A stretch of DNA of 64,000 nucleotides from Pseudoalteromonas aliena SW19 (GTDB taxonomy: Bacteria > Pseudomonadota > Gammaproteobacteria > Enterobacterales > Alteromonadaceae), in assembly GCF_014905615.1 (NCBI RefSeq), contig NZ_AQGU01000018.1, positions 1-64,000 of the forward strand, written 5' to 3'. Below are positions 36,411 through 43,655 of the stretch, piece after piece; positions within the stretch are counted from its first letter, which is position 1, and each line of letters begins with the position of its first letter. The position numbers and the translations under genes were made by a program. A model generated the notes under the pieces. The model was not told the DNA's origin. It saw nothing but the letters and a program-made list of their open reading frames with translations, and ran no database searches.

Positions 36411-36990
36411 CGAAGAGCTAATTTATAATAAACTTGTAGAACTGTACCCAAATAGTTTAAAAGCAATTTCAGAAATTTCAAAAAATACTACAGATGATAA
36501 TTTTTTTGTTGAATCTCAATATAAAGCCTTTGATTTTGATGATGTTAAGAACTGTCATTTGGGCTGTGATGATGCATTACATAAATCACCTGATTCACTT
36601 TTTCTATTTAATAATGCTTTGTACTTTATCGAATTTAAAGAAGGTGACGCTAAGCCTGTAGACATAAGATCAAAGATACATGAAGCTATAGCTACTTTAT
36701 ATACTATATGCGTAAAGTATTTAAGTGATATAAACCGTGAAGATTTTTTTAATTTAAATATTAGATATGCTGTAATGATGAGAAAAGGGAATCCAAAAAC
36801 CTTTTTAGGAGCTTTGAGAAATACTAGCAATAGGTTTCGTCTTAAAAACCTTGAGGGTTATATAGTTAAGAAAACTAAAGTAACAAACAACCCTGTCGAC
36901 ATTGTTAAAACACTCAGGCAACTAACACAAGATTCAGTGCTTCCTTTAAAAATACATAATAGAGAGCATCCTGTAGAGGAGTATACTTAA
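36400..36990 (+). CDS. Probable PD-(D/E)XK nuclease partner of the ATPase
   Basis: A 196-residue soluble protein. SPDSLFLFNNALYFIEFKEG gives the classic PD-(D/E)XK arrangement: Asp65, then a strand with Glu78-Phe-Lys80, followed by a helix DIRSKIHEAIATLY with a conserved-looking Glu. The start codon lies inside the end of the ATPase gene, so translation is coupled. I know no named family that it clearly belongs to. Nuclease function is inferred from the motif, and its target is unknown. Confidence 0.6.
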   Translation: MISNEELIYNKLVELYPNSLKAISEISKNTTDDNFFVESQYKAFDFDDVKNCHLGCDDALHKSPDSLFLFNNALYFIEFKEGDAKPVDIRSKIHEAIATLYTICVKYLSDINREDFFNLNIRYAVMMRKGNPKTFLGALRNTSNRFRLKNLEGYIVKKTKVTNNPVDIVKTLRQLTQDSVLPLKIHNREHPVEEYT

Positions 36991-37012
36991 TTTTATTGAG
37001 TAATCTTTCATT

Positions 37013-37894
37013 TTATCTTAGATACACCTCAGTAATTTCAGGCCTAAAATGTCCCATTTCTTGTGAAACGGTCTCTAATGCTATTTGATATGGATATTGG
37101 TTAAGTATCAGCTCTAATAGTCTTTCTTGTGCGTAACTATGCCTGAGTCCATGTGCACCATTTGAAAATGAAAGCGTACGGTTTGATGCTTTATTAAATG
37201 AATCAGACCACCTTTTACCACCTCCAATATCGTAGCGCTGTAAGTAGTTTATTTTTCTATCAACAACAGTGGTAGGTTGTTTAAGTTTACGAAGTTCTAA
37301 TTTAGCTGATAAATCGTGAGGTATTAGTACTTCGCGTGTTAAGCCTCCTTTGCCTGTCACAGTATATAGCACACCGTTTCTACCAGACCATTTTGAATCA
37401 AAAGCTGGTCGTTTATCTGCTTTACGTTCTTCAACTTTGGCTATGGTCAATAATTCATGTGCACGAAGCCCCGCAGAGAGTGCTATTTGTGTTGATAATG
37501 AATATTTAGATGTTTGATGCTTACTTATTATTTGTGCTTGCTCTGTGGTGTAGGCGCGTGATTTAAGAATTTGCTGGTTAATTGATTTAATAACAGGGAG
37601 TGTTTGCTTCTCTTTAAGTTTGCCGTTAAGCCTCATCATTGCCTGTATTGCTTGGCGCTCCATATCAAGTGATTTTTGACCCACTATTTCTTTTCGATAA
37701 TCTAAATAATTGAGTGCTTGGTCTATAGTCATTGCCTGAATACCGTTTATGCCGATATCTTTAGCCCAAGAGGCAACGGTGTTAAGTGATTGCTCGTAGT
37801 TTCTGGCAGTTCCAAGAGACTTTATAAGCTTACTTTTTGTAAGTCCTTTTATGACATTGTGTGCTTGAGTTTTTGGTTTTGCAAATTTAGCCAT
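37013..37894 (-). CDS. Second tyrosine recombinase of the island
   Basis: A 293-residue compact integrase. The core-binding domain (about 15-100) is followed by the catalytic domain with Arg144 in SAGLRAHELL, His248 and Arg251 in HGLRHSYAQ, His282 in MGHFRPEITEV, and Tyr291 three residues from the C-terminus. It lacks an arm-binding domain and is unlike the P4-type integrase at the island end. The start ATG at 37894 overlaps the end of the small helix-turn-helix gene, so they form a two-gene operon. It converges with the ATPase-nuclease operon. Confidence 0.85.
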   Translation of the reverse strand: MAKFAKPKTQAHNVIKGLTKSKLIKSLGTARNYEQSLNTVASWAKDIGINGIQAMTIDQALNYLDYRKEIVGQKSLDMERQAIQAMMRLNGKLKEKQTLPVIKSINQQILKSRAYTTEQAQIISKHQTSKYSLSTQIALSAGLRAHELLTIAKVEERKADKRPAFDSKWSGRNGVLYTVTGKGGLTREVLIPHDLSAKLELRKLKQPTTVVDRKINYLQRYDIGGGKRWSDSFNKASNRTLSFSNGAHGLRHSYAQERLLELILNQYPYQIALETVSQEMGHFRPEITEVYLR

Positions 37895-38108
37895 GTTTTT
37901 TAACCCATCTTTGAATTGTTGACCAATGAGCATTGATACCTTTACGCTTTAGCCAGCGCTGAAGCTCGACAATGTTAGACCCTTGCTTGTAAATTTCTAT
38001 TAGCTCAAATTTATGTTTATCAAGCTTAGATGCTTTTTTACGGTTTCCAGCGATTAGCTTGCTTTCATATTTAAGTTTTTGGACTTCGGCTTGTGCATCG
38101 AATTTCAT
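37887..38108 (-). CDS. Small helix-turn-helix protein upstream of the recombinase
   Basis: A 73-residue basic protein with a C-terminal helix-turn-helix-like stretch: ELQRWLKRKGINAHWSTIQRW, in which INAHWSTIQRW would be the recognition helix. The N-terminal half is a lysine-rich helix. It overlaps the recombinase start by eight bases. It probably acts as a directionality factor or repressor for that recombinase; this is inference. Three tandem leader repeats and a large palindrome lie upstream. Confidence 0.65.
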   Translation of the reverse strand: MKFDAQAEVQKLKYESKLIAGNRKKASKLDKHKFELIEIYKQGSNIVELQRWLKRKGINAHWSTIQRWVKKHG

Positions 38109-38149
38109 GGTATGACTCCAGTCGTATTAAGGTTGTAAGATTGACTGGC

Positions 38150-38355
38150 AATAAAGCTCAGCGGCACTTAAGCCTATTCGCCCCTGTTTTTCGCACATGC
38201 GAAAGGCTCGGACTGATCTCGCCTGATTATTAACCTCATTTCTACGTGTTGTCAGCAGCTGGAGTGCGCCGTTTTTGGTTGGTTACTACCTTTGAAAAGA
38301 TAGTATTTACCTCGTTACTACGTGTTGAAGGCAGCAGAATAGCGCCTGTTTTTTT
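38150..38355 (-). repeat. Three tandem leader repeats upstream of the recombinase operon
   Basis: Read on the minus strand, each unit starts AAAAACAGGCGC or a variant (AAAAACGGCGCA, AAAAACAGGGGCGA). The two better copies go on with GCTGCC-TTCAA, ACGTAGTAACGAGGTA or variants. The best copy is 38306-38355, the second 38231-38276, and the third (38150-38191) keeps only the first part. A further copy at 41157-41202 precedes the AlpA-like gene in the same orientation relative to its gene. They are probably regulator-binding or promoter modules. Confidence 0.6.
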
Positions 38356-38450
38356 CTGACTCGTTAGAGCTTCAGTAGCAATAAGATTATCATTTTAGAA
38401 ATATTTTTCAATCTGCAAATAAAACCTGCGTATAAGAGTGCGAGTGTGTT

Positions 38451-38499
38451 GTCCCCCGCTATGTGTAAGCCGATTTTCGGCTTCGACATAGCGGGGGAC
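38451..38499. repeat. Large perfect palindrome with nested hairpin
   Basis: GTCCCCCGCTATGT (38451-38464) and ACATAGCGGGGGAC (38486-38499) are perfect 14-bp inverted repeats. Between them lies a second hairpin, AAGCCGA-TTT-TCGGCTT (38467-38483). A third small hairpin, GGGGC-GAA-GCCCC, follows at 38501-38513. The G+C content is far above the surroundings. It could be a terminator, a replication or transfer origin structure, or a recombination site. Confidence 0.75.
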
Positions 38500-38736
38500 A
38501 GGGGCGAAGCCCCAATGTTTAAAGAGAGGCTATTGCTCATGATGCCTCTATTAAAATTGGTTTTATTAAAGCTCTACATTATATTGTAGGTATAAAGCTA
38601 AAGTTATCATTTACATATAGCTACTTTTACAATGCCTGAATTAGGTTCTCGTTATTAATGTTTTAAAATTGTTTAGCTGTTAGATAAACGATACTTTAAT
38701 AATTTTTTATTGGTTTAATAATTTACGGAGCGTTTA

Positions 38737-39456
38737 GTGTTTAATAAAACTAAGTCAATATTAGAGTGTACGGAATCTAGCTTATTAGGTTTTTCTACTA
38801 GAAAAAGCTACTTATCACTATTTAAAAGGTTGTTTCTTTATCCTCTAGTATATTTGCAAGTAGGATTCGTAGACTTTGTTCGTCCGCTAAAAATATGGTC
38901 GTTATTTAGTTTTGCCATAGCTCTAGCTTTATCTTTTTTAGTCAATAACTCTATTCTCGACTCTAATAGCTACATTGCTACCTTAAATATATTTGTTTGG
39001 TTTTTCTTACTATTGATTAGCTTTTCTACCCCTAGTTCATATGCTTTTAATGGCGTTACAGAACTCACAGTTAAAAACACGGTTATTATCTTATCGGAAC
39101 ATGAAATTAATAGTGTTGATAGTTTAGAGTTGTTGGAGGACAACGTTGATAAAATTGAAGAGCGAATAGATGAAAGAGTAAAGTTTTACAAATGGCTAAT
39201 TGGGTCTGCTTGGGCTGGATATATTTTGTTCATAAACTTTCAATTTAGGTTAATTAGCATATCTGATATGAAACCAGATAAAAATTTTCTTAATACCCTT
39301 TTTGAAACATCGCTGTATTTATCATTGTTCTCACTTTTTGCTCTGACGTTGATGGTGAGCTACAAGAGGGCATCAAAAATACTAATTTCAAATTTGAGAT
39401 ATGCGTGCGTACAAAAGAAGTCATTACTGCAAAAAGTTGACATTGATTTGACTTAA
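38737..39456 (+). CDS. Island membrane protein, unknown family
   Basis: A 239-residue protein with about four membrane helices (near 52-70, 82-98, 150-167 and 190-207) and a central cytoplasmic or periplasmic helical segment with DSLELLEDNVDKIEERIDERV. The start is GTG at 38737 with GGAG seven bases upstream. It is a single gene on the plus strand, converging with the XRE gene. It lies in the part of the island bounded by leader repeats, typical of cargo. The function is unknown. Confidence 0.65.
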   Translation: MFNKTKSILECTESSLLGFSTRKSYLSLFKRLFLYPLVYLQVGFVDFVRPLKIWSLFSFAIALALSFLVNNSILDSNSYIATLNIFVWFFLLLISFSTPSSYAFNGVTELTVKNTVIILSEHEINSVDSLELLEDNVDKIEERIDERVKFYKWLIGSAWAGYILFINFQFRLISISDMKPDKNFLNTLFETSLYLSLFSLFALTLMVSYKRASKILISNLRYACVQKKSLLQKVDIDLT

Positions 39457-39483
39457 GAAGATATTTTCCTTTCGAATAATTGC

Positions 39484-39759
39484 CTATTTCAAGGGCTTTT
39501 CCTCGTAAGCTAATATAAGACCTGCAAGCTCATTCTCTTCACAGTAAAAAAATGCTGTTGGAACTTCTAATACTTTAGCTAGTGCCCGCACTGTTTGAAA
39601 GTCGGGTGAGTGAACGCCTTTTTCGTACTGATTCATTCTAGGCGAAGCTGCAAACTGATCCATTCCCGCCAGTATTCCTAGTTTTTTTTGCGAAAGTCCT
39701 TTTGCTAGTCTTGCCTCTTTTAGCCGTTTTGGAAACGGTGAACCATCATTCGTTTTCAT
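39484..39759 (-). CDS. XRE-family transcriptional regulator
   Basis: A 91-residue helix-turn-helix protein: FPKRLKEARLAKGLSQKKLG, then MNQYEKGVHSPDFQTVRALA and LEVPTAFFYCEE, the standard Cro/CI-type XRE fold. It is divergent from the small gene at 39843. Two CTAAG-N5-CTTAG palindromes occupy the 83-base gap, so it very likely represses itself and its neighbour. The regulated genes of the island are otherwise unknown. Confidence 0.88.
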   Translation of the reverse strand: MKTNDGSPFPKRLKEARLAKGLSQKKLGILAGMDQFAASPRMNQYEKGVHSPDFQTVRALAKVLEVPTAFFYCEENELAGLILAYEEKPLK

Positions 39760-39783
39760 TATATTTAATTCTTAACTTGAAAA

Positions 39784-39798
39784 CTAAGAGTTTCTTAG
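39784..39798. promoter_or_regulatory. Operator CTAAG-N5-CTTAG, copy 1
   Basis: A perfect 5-bp inverted repeat around AGTTT, just before the XRE gene start. The second copy lies 19 bases further on. Confidence 0.7.
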
Positions 39799-39817
39799 CT
39801 TTAATGTATTCACGATA

Positions 39818-39832
39818 CTAAGGAATACTTAG
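39818..39832. promoter_or_regulatory. Operator CTAAG-N5-CTTAG, copy 2
   Basis: The same perfect 5-bp inverted repeat, here around GAATA. Centre-to-centre distance to copy 1 is 34 bases, about three helical turns. It lies 11 bases before the divergent small gene, so a bound regulator would block its promoter. Confidence 0.7.
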
Positions 39833-39842
39833 GTAGAGGCGA

Positions 39843-40043
39843 GTGAAGCAAATGTTGTGGAAAGCAGTTAAGTTTATAGGAGCCGTGACGGTTGATATTT
39901 TGCTGGATGTTGATGATAAGTCTGAGCAAGACAAGTTCATTGACGAATACAATGATGGAACTGGAAATGTCGATCATTGCGGTGATAGCTACACAGAGCA
40001 AGAAGCGCGAGACACTCATAGTCGTGGTGAGTTCTACAAATAG
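39843..40043 (+). CDS. Small hypothetical protein divergent from the XRE regulator
   Basis: A 66-residue protein: a hydrophobic N-terminal stretch (LWKAVKFIGAVTVDILLDV) followed by an acidic, hydrophilic tail rich in Asp and Glu with His and Cys. The start is GTG at 39843 or ATG at 39852; AGAGG lies eight bases before the GTG. Its position behind two XRE operators suggests that it is the regulated target. The family is unknown. Confidence 0.5.
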   Translation: MKQMLWKAVKFIGAVTVDILLDVDDKSEQDKFIDEYNDGTGNVDHCGDSYTEQEARDTHSRGEFYK

Positions 40044-40186
40044 TTTTGACAGTTGCTTTGTTAAGTGCAATTGTTAGGTGGGTTTTTACACAAAATACAG
40101 GCTATGCAGTTGAAAAGCTGCGTAGTTTTTTATGATTAATTTTACCAGTATTAATTGATAATAATTAGATCGAAATAAGGGGATAT

Positions 40187-41038
40187 ATGTTTACTGGGAA
40201 GTATGAGAATACGATTAATTCAATCAGCCAAGTTATCAAATTTTGCTTTCAATTATGTATCTTTTTTGGAGCAGTAATTACTATATTCTATTGTGGTTAC
40301 ATTGATTATTATCCAACAGGTCTAACTCTAGGTGATACTCTCTTTTTTATCGTTGCTTCACTAGCATTTGCGTTTGTTTACACATTGATATTTTTAGTTC
40401 TTTTATCTACGGGGATAACTATTTCACCATTCTTAAGGTGGGTTCAGCCGTTAATTATATGGATGATAACTATCGTTTTTAAGCTTAAAAAGAGAAATGT
40501 AATTATAAAAAAAATAGATTTTCCTTTAGTAAGTGGAAGTTACTCGATTTTTGCTTTAATTGGGGTGATTTTCCTCCTTCTAATAAGCTCTATGATAGCT
40601 AAAGATCCGTACAAGGCTTTCACTATGTTTTTTTCTAGCTTAGGAATGGGGATGTTTTTTGGCATGCTACATACAAAGCCAAGATTAAAGGTTTATAAAG
40701 AAGGTTGGGCTAAAAAAGTAAAAGTCGGCATATTTTTATTAGCTTATTTAGTTCCCTTACTTATGATTGAAGCTAGAGGTAGCTTTTTAAATCAGTCAAT
40801 GCAATTGATTGGAGTTAGATCAGAGCAGAATGTAATACAGTTAACTAAACGGCATACCAATTTTTTGTCATCCAATGGGGTGAAATATTTGAGCAAGACA
40901 AATAGTGGAGAAGGTTTGTACGATAATGTAACTATTTTATTTCGAGGTATAGGTGCTAATACGGTCATTAAACTACAAGGCTTTACTACCATAGTTCCTT
41001 CGAAAGATATTATTATCGGAAAAGCGAAAGAAGCTTGA
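40187..41038 (+). CDS. Island membrane protein, unknown family (second)
   Basis: A 283-residue protein with about six hydrophobic segments in the first 210 residues (near 20-40, 48-75, 85-100, 115-135, 145-160, 178-195), then a soluble C-terminal domain of about 80 residues. AGGGG lies eight bases before the ATG. It is a single gene with no recognised motif. Membrane proteins of this kind are frequent effectors or immunity proteins in islands, but nothing here proves it. Confidence 0.65.
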   Translation: MFTGKYENTINSISQVIKFCFQLCIFFGAVITIFYCGYIDYYPTGLTLGDTLFFIVASLAFAFVYTLIFLVLLSTGITISPFLRWVQPLIIWMITIVFKLKKRNVIIKKIDFPLVSGSYSIFALIGVIFLLLISSMIAKDPYKAFTMFFSSLGMGMFFGMLHTKPRLKVYKEGWAKKVKVGIFLLAYLVPLLMIEARGSFLNQSMQLIGVRSEQNVIQLTKRHTNFLSSNGVKYLSKTNSGEGLYDNVTILFRGIGANTVIKLQGFTTIVPSKDIIIGKAKEA

Positions 41039-41156
41039 TTTCAAACTCTAAGTAATTTAAATTTATAAATAAGCATATGTTATATGCTTATTTATAACGC
41101 GAAGAAATTTCCCTTTTTAATTAAGTTCAGAACATTCTATTTATCACTTTCACAGT

Positions 41157-41202
41157 GAAAAAACAGGCGCTTACGGGCTGCCTTCAATACGTAACGAGGT
41201 AC
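41157..41202 (+). repeat. Leader repeat upstream of the AlpA-like gene
   Basis: AAAAAACAGGCGC then GGGCTGCCTTCAATACGTA and ACGAGGTACA match the repeats at 38150-38355 in inverted orientation. It lies about 77 bases before the start at 41279, with the same orientation relative to the downstream gene as those copies. Confidence 0.6.
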
Positions 41203-41278
41203 ATACACTTTTGTGTATGCAATTAAGCCATATCTATGTGGCGCATTTCTTCGCTTCTTTAACGTATTGGAGATTGTT

Positions 41279-41497
41279 ATGCCTGGATATATTACCGCTC
41301 AACAAGCAGCTGCTTATTTAAGCTGTTCTACTCAACATATTTATAATATTCGTAATAAAAGTAAAGCCGCTTTAAAAGCGGGGGATCACCAGTTAGCTAA
41401 AAAACTTTCGCCTGAAAGTATTAAGTTAGGTAACAAATTACTATTTGAAAAGTCGACTTTAGATACTTGGCTTCGAAAATATGGTGACCGCACATAG
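41279..41497 (+). CDS. AlpA-like small helix-turn-helix protein
   Basis: A 72-residue protein with MPGYITAQQAAAYLSCSTQHIYN, the start of a MerR/AlpA/excisionase-type helix-turn-helix, and a second part with STLDTWLRKYGD. Such proteins act as excisionases or transcription activators in P4-like satellites and islands. The ATG at 41279 is chosen; the open frame extends upstream to 41213, but that part shows no conserved character. It precedes the Rep gene by 77 bases and may regulate it. Confidence 0.75.
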   Translation: MPGYITAQQAAAYLSCSTQHIYNIRNKSKAALKAGDHQLAKKLSPESIKLGNKLLFEKSTLDTWLRKYGDRT

Positions 41498-41574
41498 CTT
41501 GCTAATATGGCAGGCATAAAAAATTAAACTTCTTGCCTGCCGTGTTGATTACTTTTGACATAGGTATTTTTATT

Positions 41575-42639
41575 ATGAATTCAGCAGTACAGCCATTAAT
41601 GGTTGAGAATAAGTGTGCTCAGTTGCTTTTAACACAACGATTATTTCAAACCACACCACCTAGAACACTTAGTGCAGATATAAAACATGAAGCACGTTAT
41701 CGGTATGGTGATTTAGCGTTAAAAACTCATAAATATATTCAGATAAACCCTAAAAACATCGTGTTCTGGTTGGTTTTTGACATTGATGATGAAAACACTT
41801 TTAGCTGGGAAGATAAGTTATTACCGCCTCCAAATATAATTGTAAGTGGCTTAGACCGAGCTGATAGCTCTAAAGTAGTTGGTGGCGCGCATCTATTTTA
41901 TGCAGTTCAATTTGTACCTTCATCAAATGCATCGCGTGAAAAACCAGTCAGATTTTTAGATGATGTAAGAAAGGGGATGACATTGCAATTAGGCGCTGAT
42001 GCATCCTATTACGGCCCTTTGAGTAAAAACCCTTTAAATTCGAGTTGGAATACATCTTTCCTTCATGCACATGAATACAGTCTAAATGAATTAAATAATT
42101 ATTTAACAAAGGTGACAAAAAAACGCCGATATGACTTTGATTGGTCTTTAGTCGCTGAGTCGCGAAACTGTATGGTATTTCATGAGCTTAGATTCATAGC
42201 ATACGAACGTATTAATTATGCGAAAGAGAATTGGACATATGAACAATGGGAAAGTCATTTATTTAATATTGCTCAGTCTTGTAATGAGTTCAGTTCGTCA
42301 GACCTTCCTAAAACCCACCCATTAAACCACTCCGAATTGAAAGGGATTGTTAAGAGTGTGGCTAATTTCACTTGGTTCAAATATAGCTCGTCAAATAACC
42401 GTGGGAGAGCCGGACTATTTTTACTGCAAATTAAGATCGTAACTAAAAAACTTGCTCAACAGCAGGGGGCTAAGTTTACACACAAAGCACGTAGAACAAA
42501 CACAGAGGAAAAAATTACTAGAGCAATAACGAAGATACAAAGTGAAGGGAAAAAGCCTTCACAGGTACTTATAGCCAACGAAATAGGAATGACTCGACAA
42601 GCTGTTGCTAAATATAAACATCTACTAGAAATATGTTAA
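41575..42639 (+). CDS. ColE2-type replication initiator / primase
   Basis: A 354-residue Rep protein. The primase-like domain has FWLVFDIDDE (about 60-69), GGAHLFYAVQF and LGADASYYGPLSKNP, as in ColE2-type replicases, followed by a PriCT-1-like helical domain and a C-terminal helix-turn-helix (PSQVLIANEIGMTRQAVAKY). In known plasmids such proteins bind the origin, synthesise the primer and start theta replication. Its presence suggests that the island can replicate after excision, or descends from a plasmid. The ATG at 41575 is chosen; an in-frame start at 41533 is less likely. Confidence 0.82.
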   Translation: MNSAVQPLMVENKCAQLLLTQRLFQTTPPRTLSADIKHEARYRYGDLALKTHKYIQINPKNIVFWLVFDIDDENTFSWEDKLLPPPNIIVSGLDRADSSKVVGGAHLFYAVQFVPSSNASREKPVRFLDDVRKGMTLQLGADASYYGPLSKNPLNSSWNTSFLHAHEYSLNELNNYLTKVTKKRRYDFDWSLVAESRNCMVFHELRFIAYERINYAKENWTYEQWESHLFNIAQSCNEFSSSDLPKTHPLNHSELKGIVKSVANFTWFKYSSSNNRGRAGLFLLQIKIVTKKLAQQQGAKFTHKARRTNTEEKITRAITKIQSEGKKPSQVLIANEIGMTRQAVAKYKHLLEIC

Positions 42640-42746
42640 TTATGCTGCACATCAGGGTATTAGGAAATAAGATAGGACATGATGTTACATATTAAAGTTA
42701 TCTAATAACTACATATGAACGAGCTGAATTAGCTGTAAGTAGTGAA

Positions 42747-42767
42747 GCTACATATATGCTACATGTA
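42747..42767 (+). promoter_or_regulatory. Putative integrase arm-type site, right
   Basis: GCTACATATATGCTACATGTA, with one mismatch to 30570-30590. It lies about 80 bases inside the right attachment repeat, in direct orientation to the left copy. Confidence 0.55.
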
Positions 42768-42843
42768 TTAATAATATTTAGTGTACGTGTAGCAGTATGT
42801 ATTTTATTTAAATTATAAGTACTTAATATTTAAATAAATTAAA

Positions 42844-42888
42844 TGGTCGGTATGGAGAGATTCGAACTCTCGACCCCTGCCACCCCAT
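42844..42888 (-). repeat. Island attachment repeat, right, within the intact tRNA-Pro gene
   Basis: Identical over 45 bases to 30381-30425. It covers the T-arm, acceptor 3' strand, CCA end and part of the anticodon arm of tRNA-Pro. Confidence 0.93.
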
Positions 42889-42920
42889 GACAGTGCGCTA
42901 CCAAGCTGCGCCACATACCG
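42844..42920 (-). tRNA. tRNA-Pro (anticodon GGG)
   Basis: A 77-nt gene read on the minus strand. The acceptor CGGTATG pairs with CATACCG, the D-arm GCGCAGCTTGGTAGCGC is intact, the anticodon loop ATGGGGT gives GGG, the T-arm GAGAGTTCGAATCTCTC is intact, and the CCA end is encoded. It is the integration target of the island to its left, and it was restored to full length by the insertion. Confidence 0.95.
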
Positions 42921-43031
42921 ATTTGTATTCAATAGTACGTGTATTTTTTTAAAAATCAATAAGCGATTGTTTGTTTGGATGTTTATTGCGCAAGAACGCT
43001 AAAAATAGCACCCTTGCGATGTATTAATTCA

Positions 43032-43655
43032 TTAATCCTTATTTAACCACTTTTTGATCGAGTCATACATCTCATCGCGTATTAATAGCTGAGCTTTTTT
43101 GTTAGGGTGTAAATTATCGTTTTGCATAAGCTCAGGTTGGCCTGCAATGTTTAGCATAAAAAAGTTCATTAAATGCGCATTTGTTTCTTCGCTAACGCGC
43201 GAGAAAGTGTCAGTAAACATTTTACTATAACGCGGGCCATAATTAGGGGGAATGTAAATCTCCATTAAGGCGGTCATCGCATTAGCAGCTTGGCTTTTTT
43301 GAATAAGAGCCGTTAAGTTGGTTTGCATTTTTTTAACTGGAAAACCACGTAAACCGTCATTGGCACCTAGCTCAATAAGTACATGAGTAGGTTCGTATTG
43401 CTCAAGCAATGCATCTAAACGACGTAGGGCTCCACCGGATGTTTCGCCACTAATACTGGCGTTGATAAGTTCAATGTCGGCTTGTTCGTCATCGTATTTA
43501 TCTTGTAACAATTTTACCCAGCCTTGCTCTTGTTGAAGTCCATAGGCTGCGCTTAAACTGTCACCGAGTATTAAAATCGTGTTGTCGGCTGCTGCGCTCA
43601 GCGGTTTGATAACTAAAAATAAAATGAATACTAAACGTAGGATTGAATGAGTCAT
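43032..43655 (-). CDS. tesA: Multifunctional acyl-CoA thioesterase I / arylesterase
   Basis: A 207-residue SGNH hydrolase with a signal peptide (to about residue 23, after SAAA). ILGDSLSAAYG holds the catalytic serine, ELGANDGLRG gives blocks II and III, and the catalytic Asp and His are near the C-terminus in NDNLHPNKKA. E. coli TesA is periplasmic and hydrolyses acyl-CoA, esters and lysophospholipids. The start codon lies back-to-back with that of ybbA on the other strand, an arrangement also seen in E. coli. Confidence 0.92.
   Translation of the reverse strand: MTHSILRLVFILFLVIKPLSAAADNTILILGDSLSAAYGLQQEQGWVKLLQDKYDDEQADIELINASISGETSGGALRRLDALLEQYEPTHVLIELGANDGLRGFPVKKMQTNLTALIQKSQAANAMTALMEIYIPPNYGPRYSKMFTDTFSRVSEETNAHLMNFFMLNIAGQPELMQNDNLHPNKKAQLLIRDEMYDSIKKWLNKD

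Noticed and set aside
38451..38513. Integron attC site
   Set aside because: The palindrome is large, but the conserved attC ends (GTTRRRY and RYYYAAC) are missing and the neighbouring recombinase lacks the integron-specific insertion.
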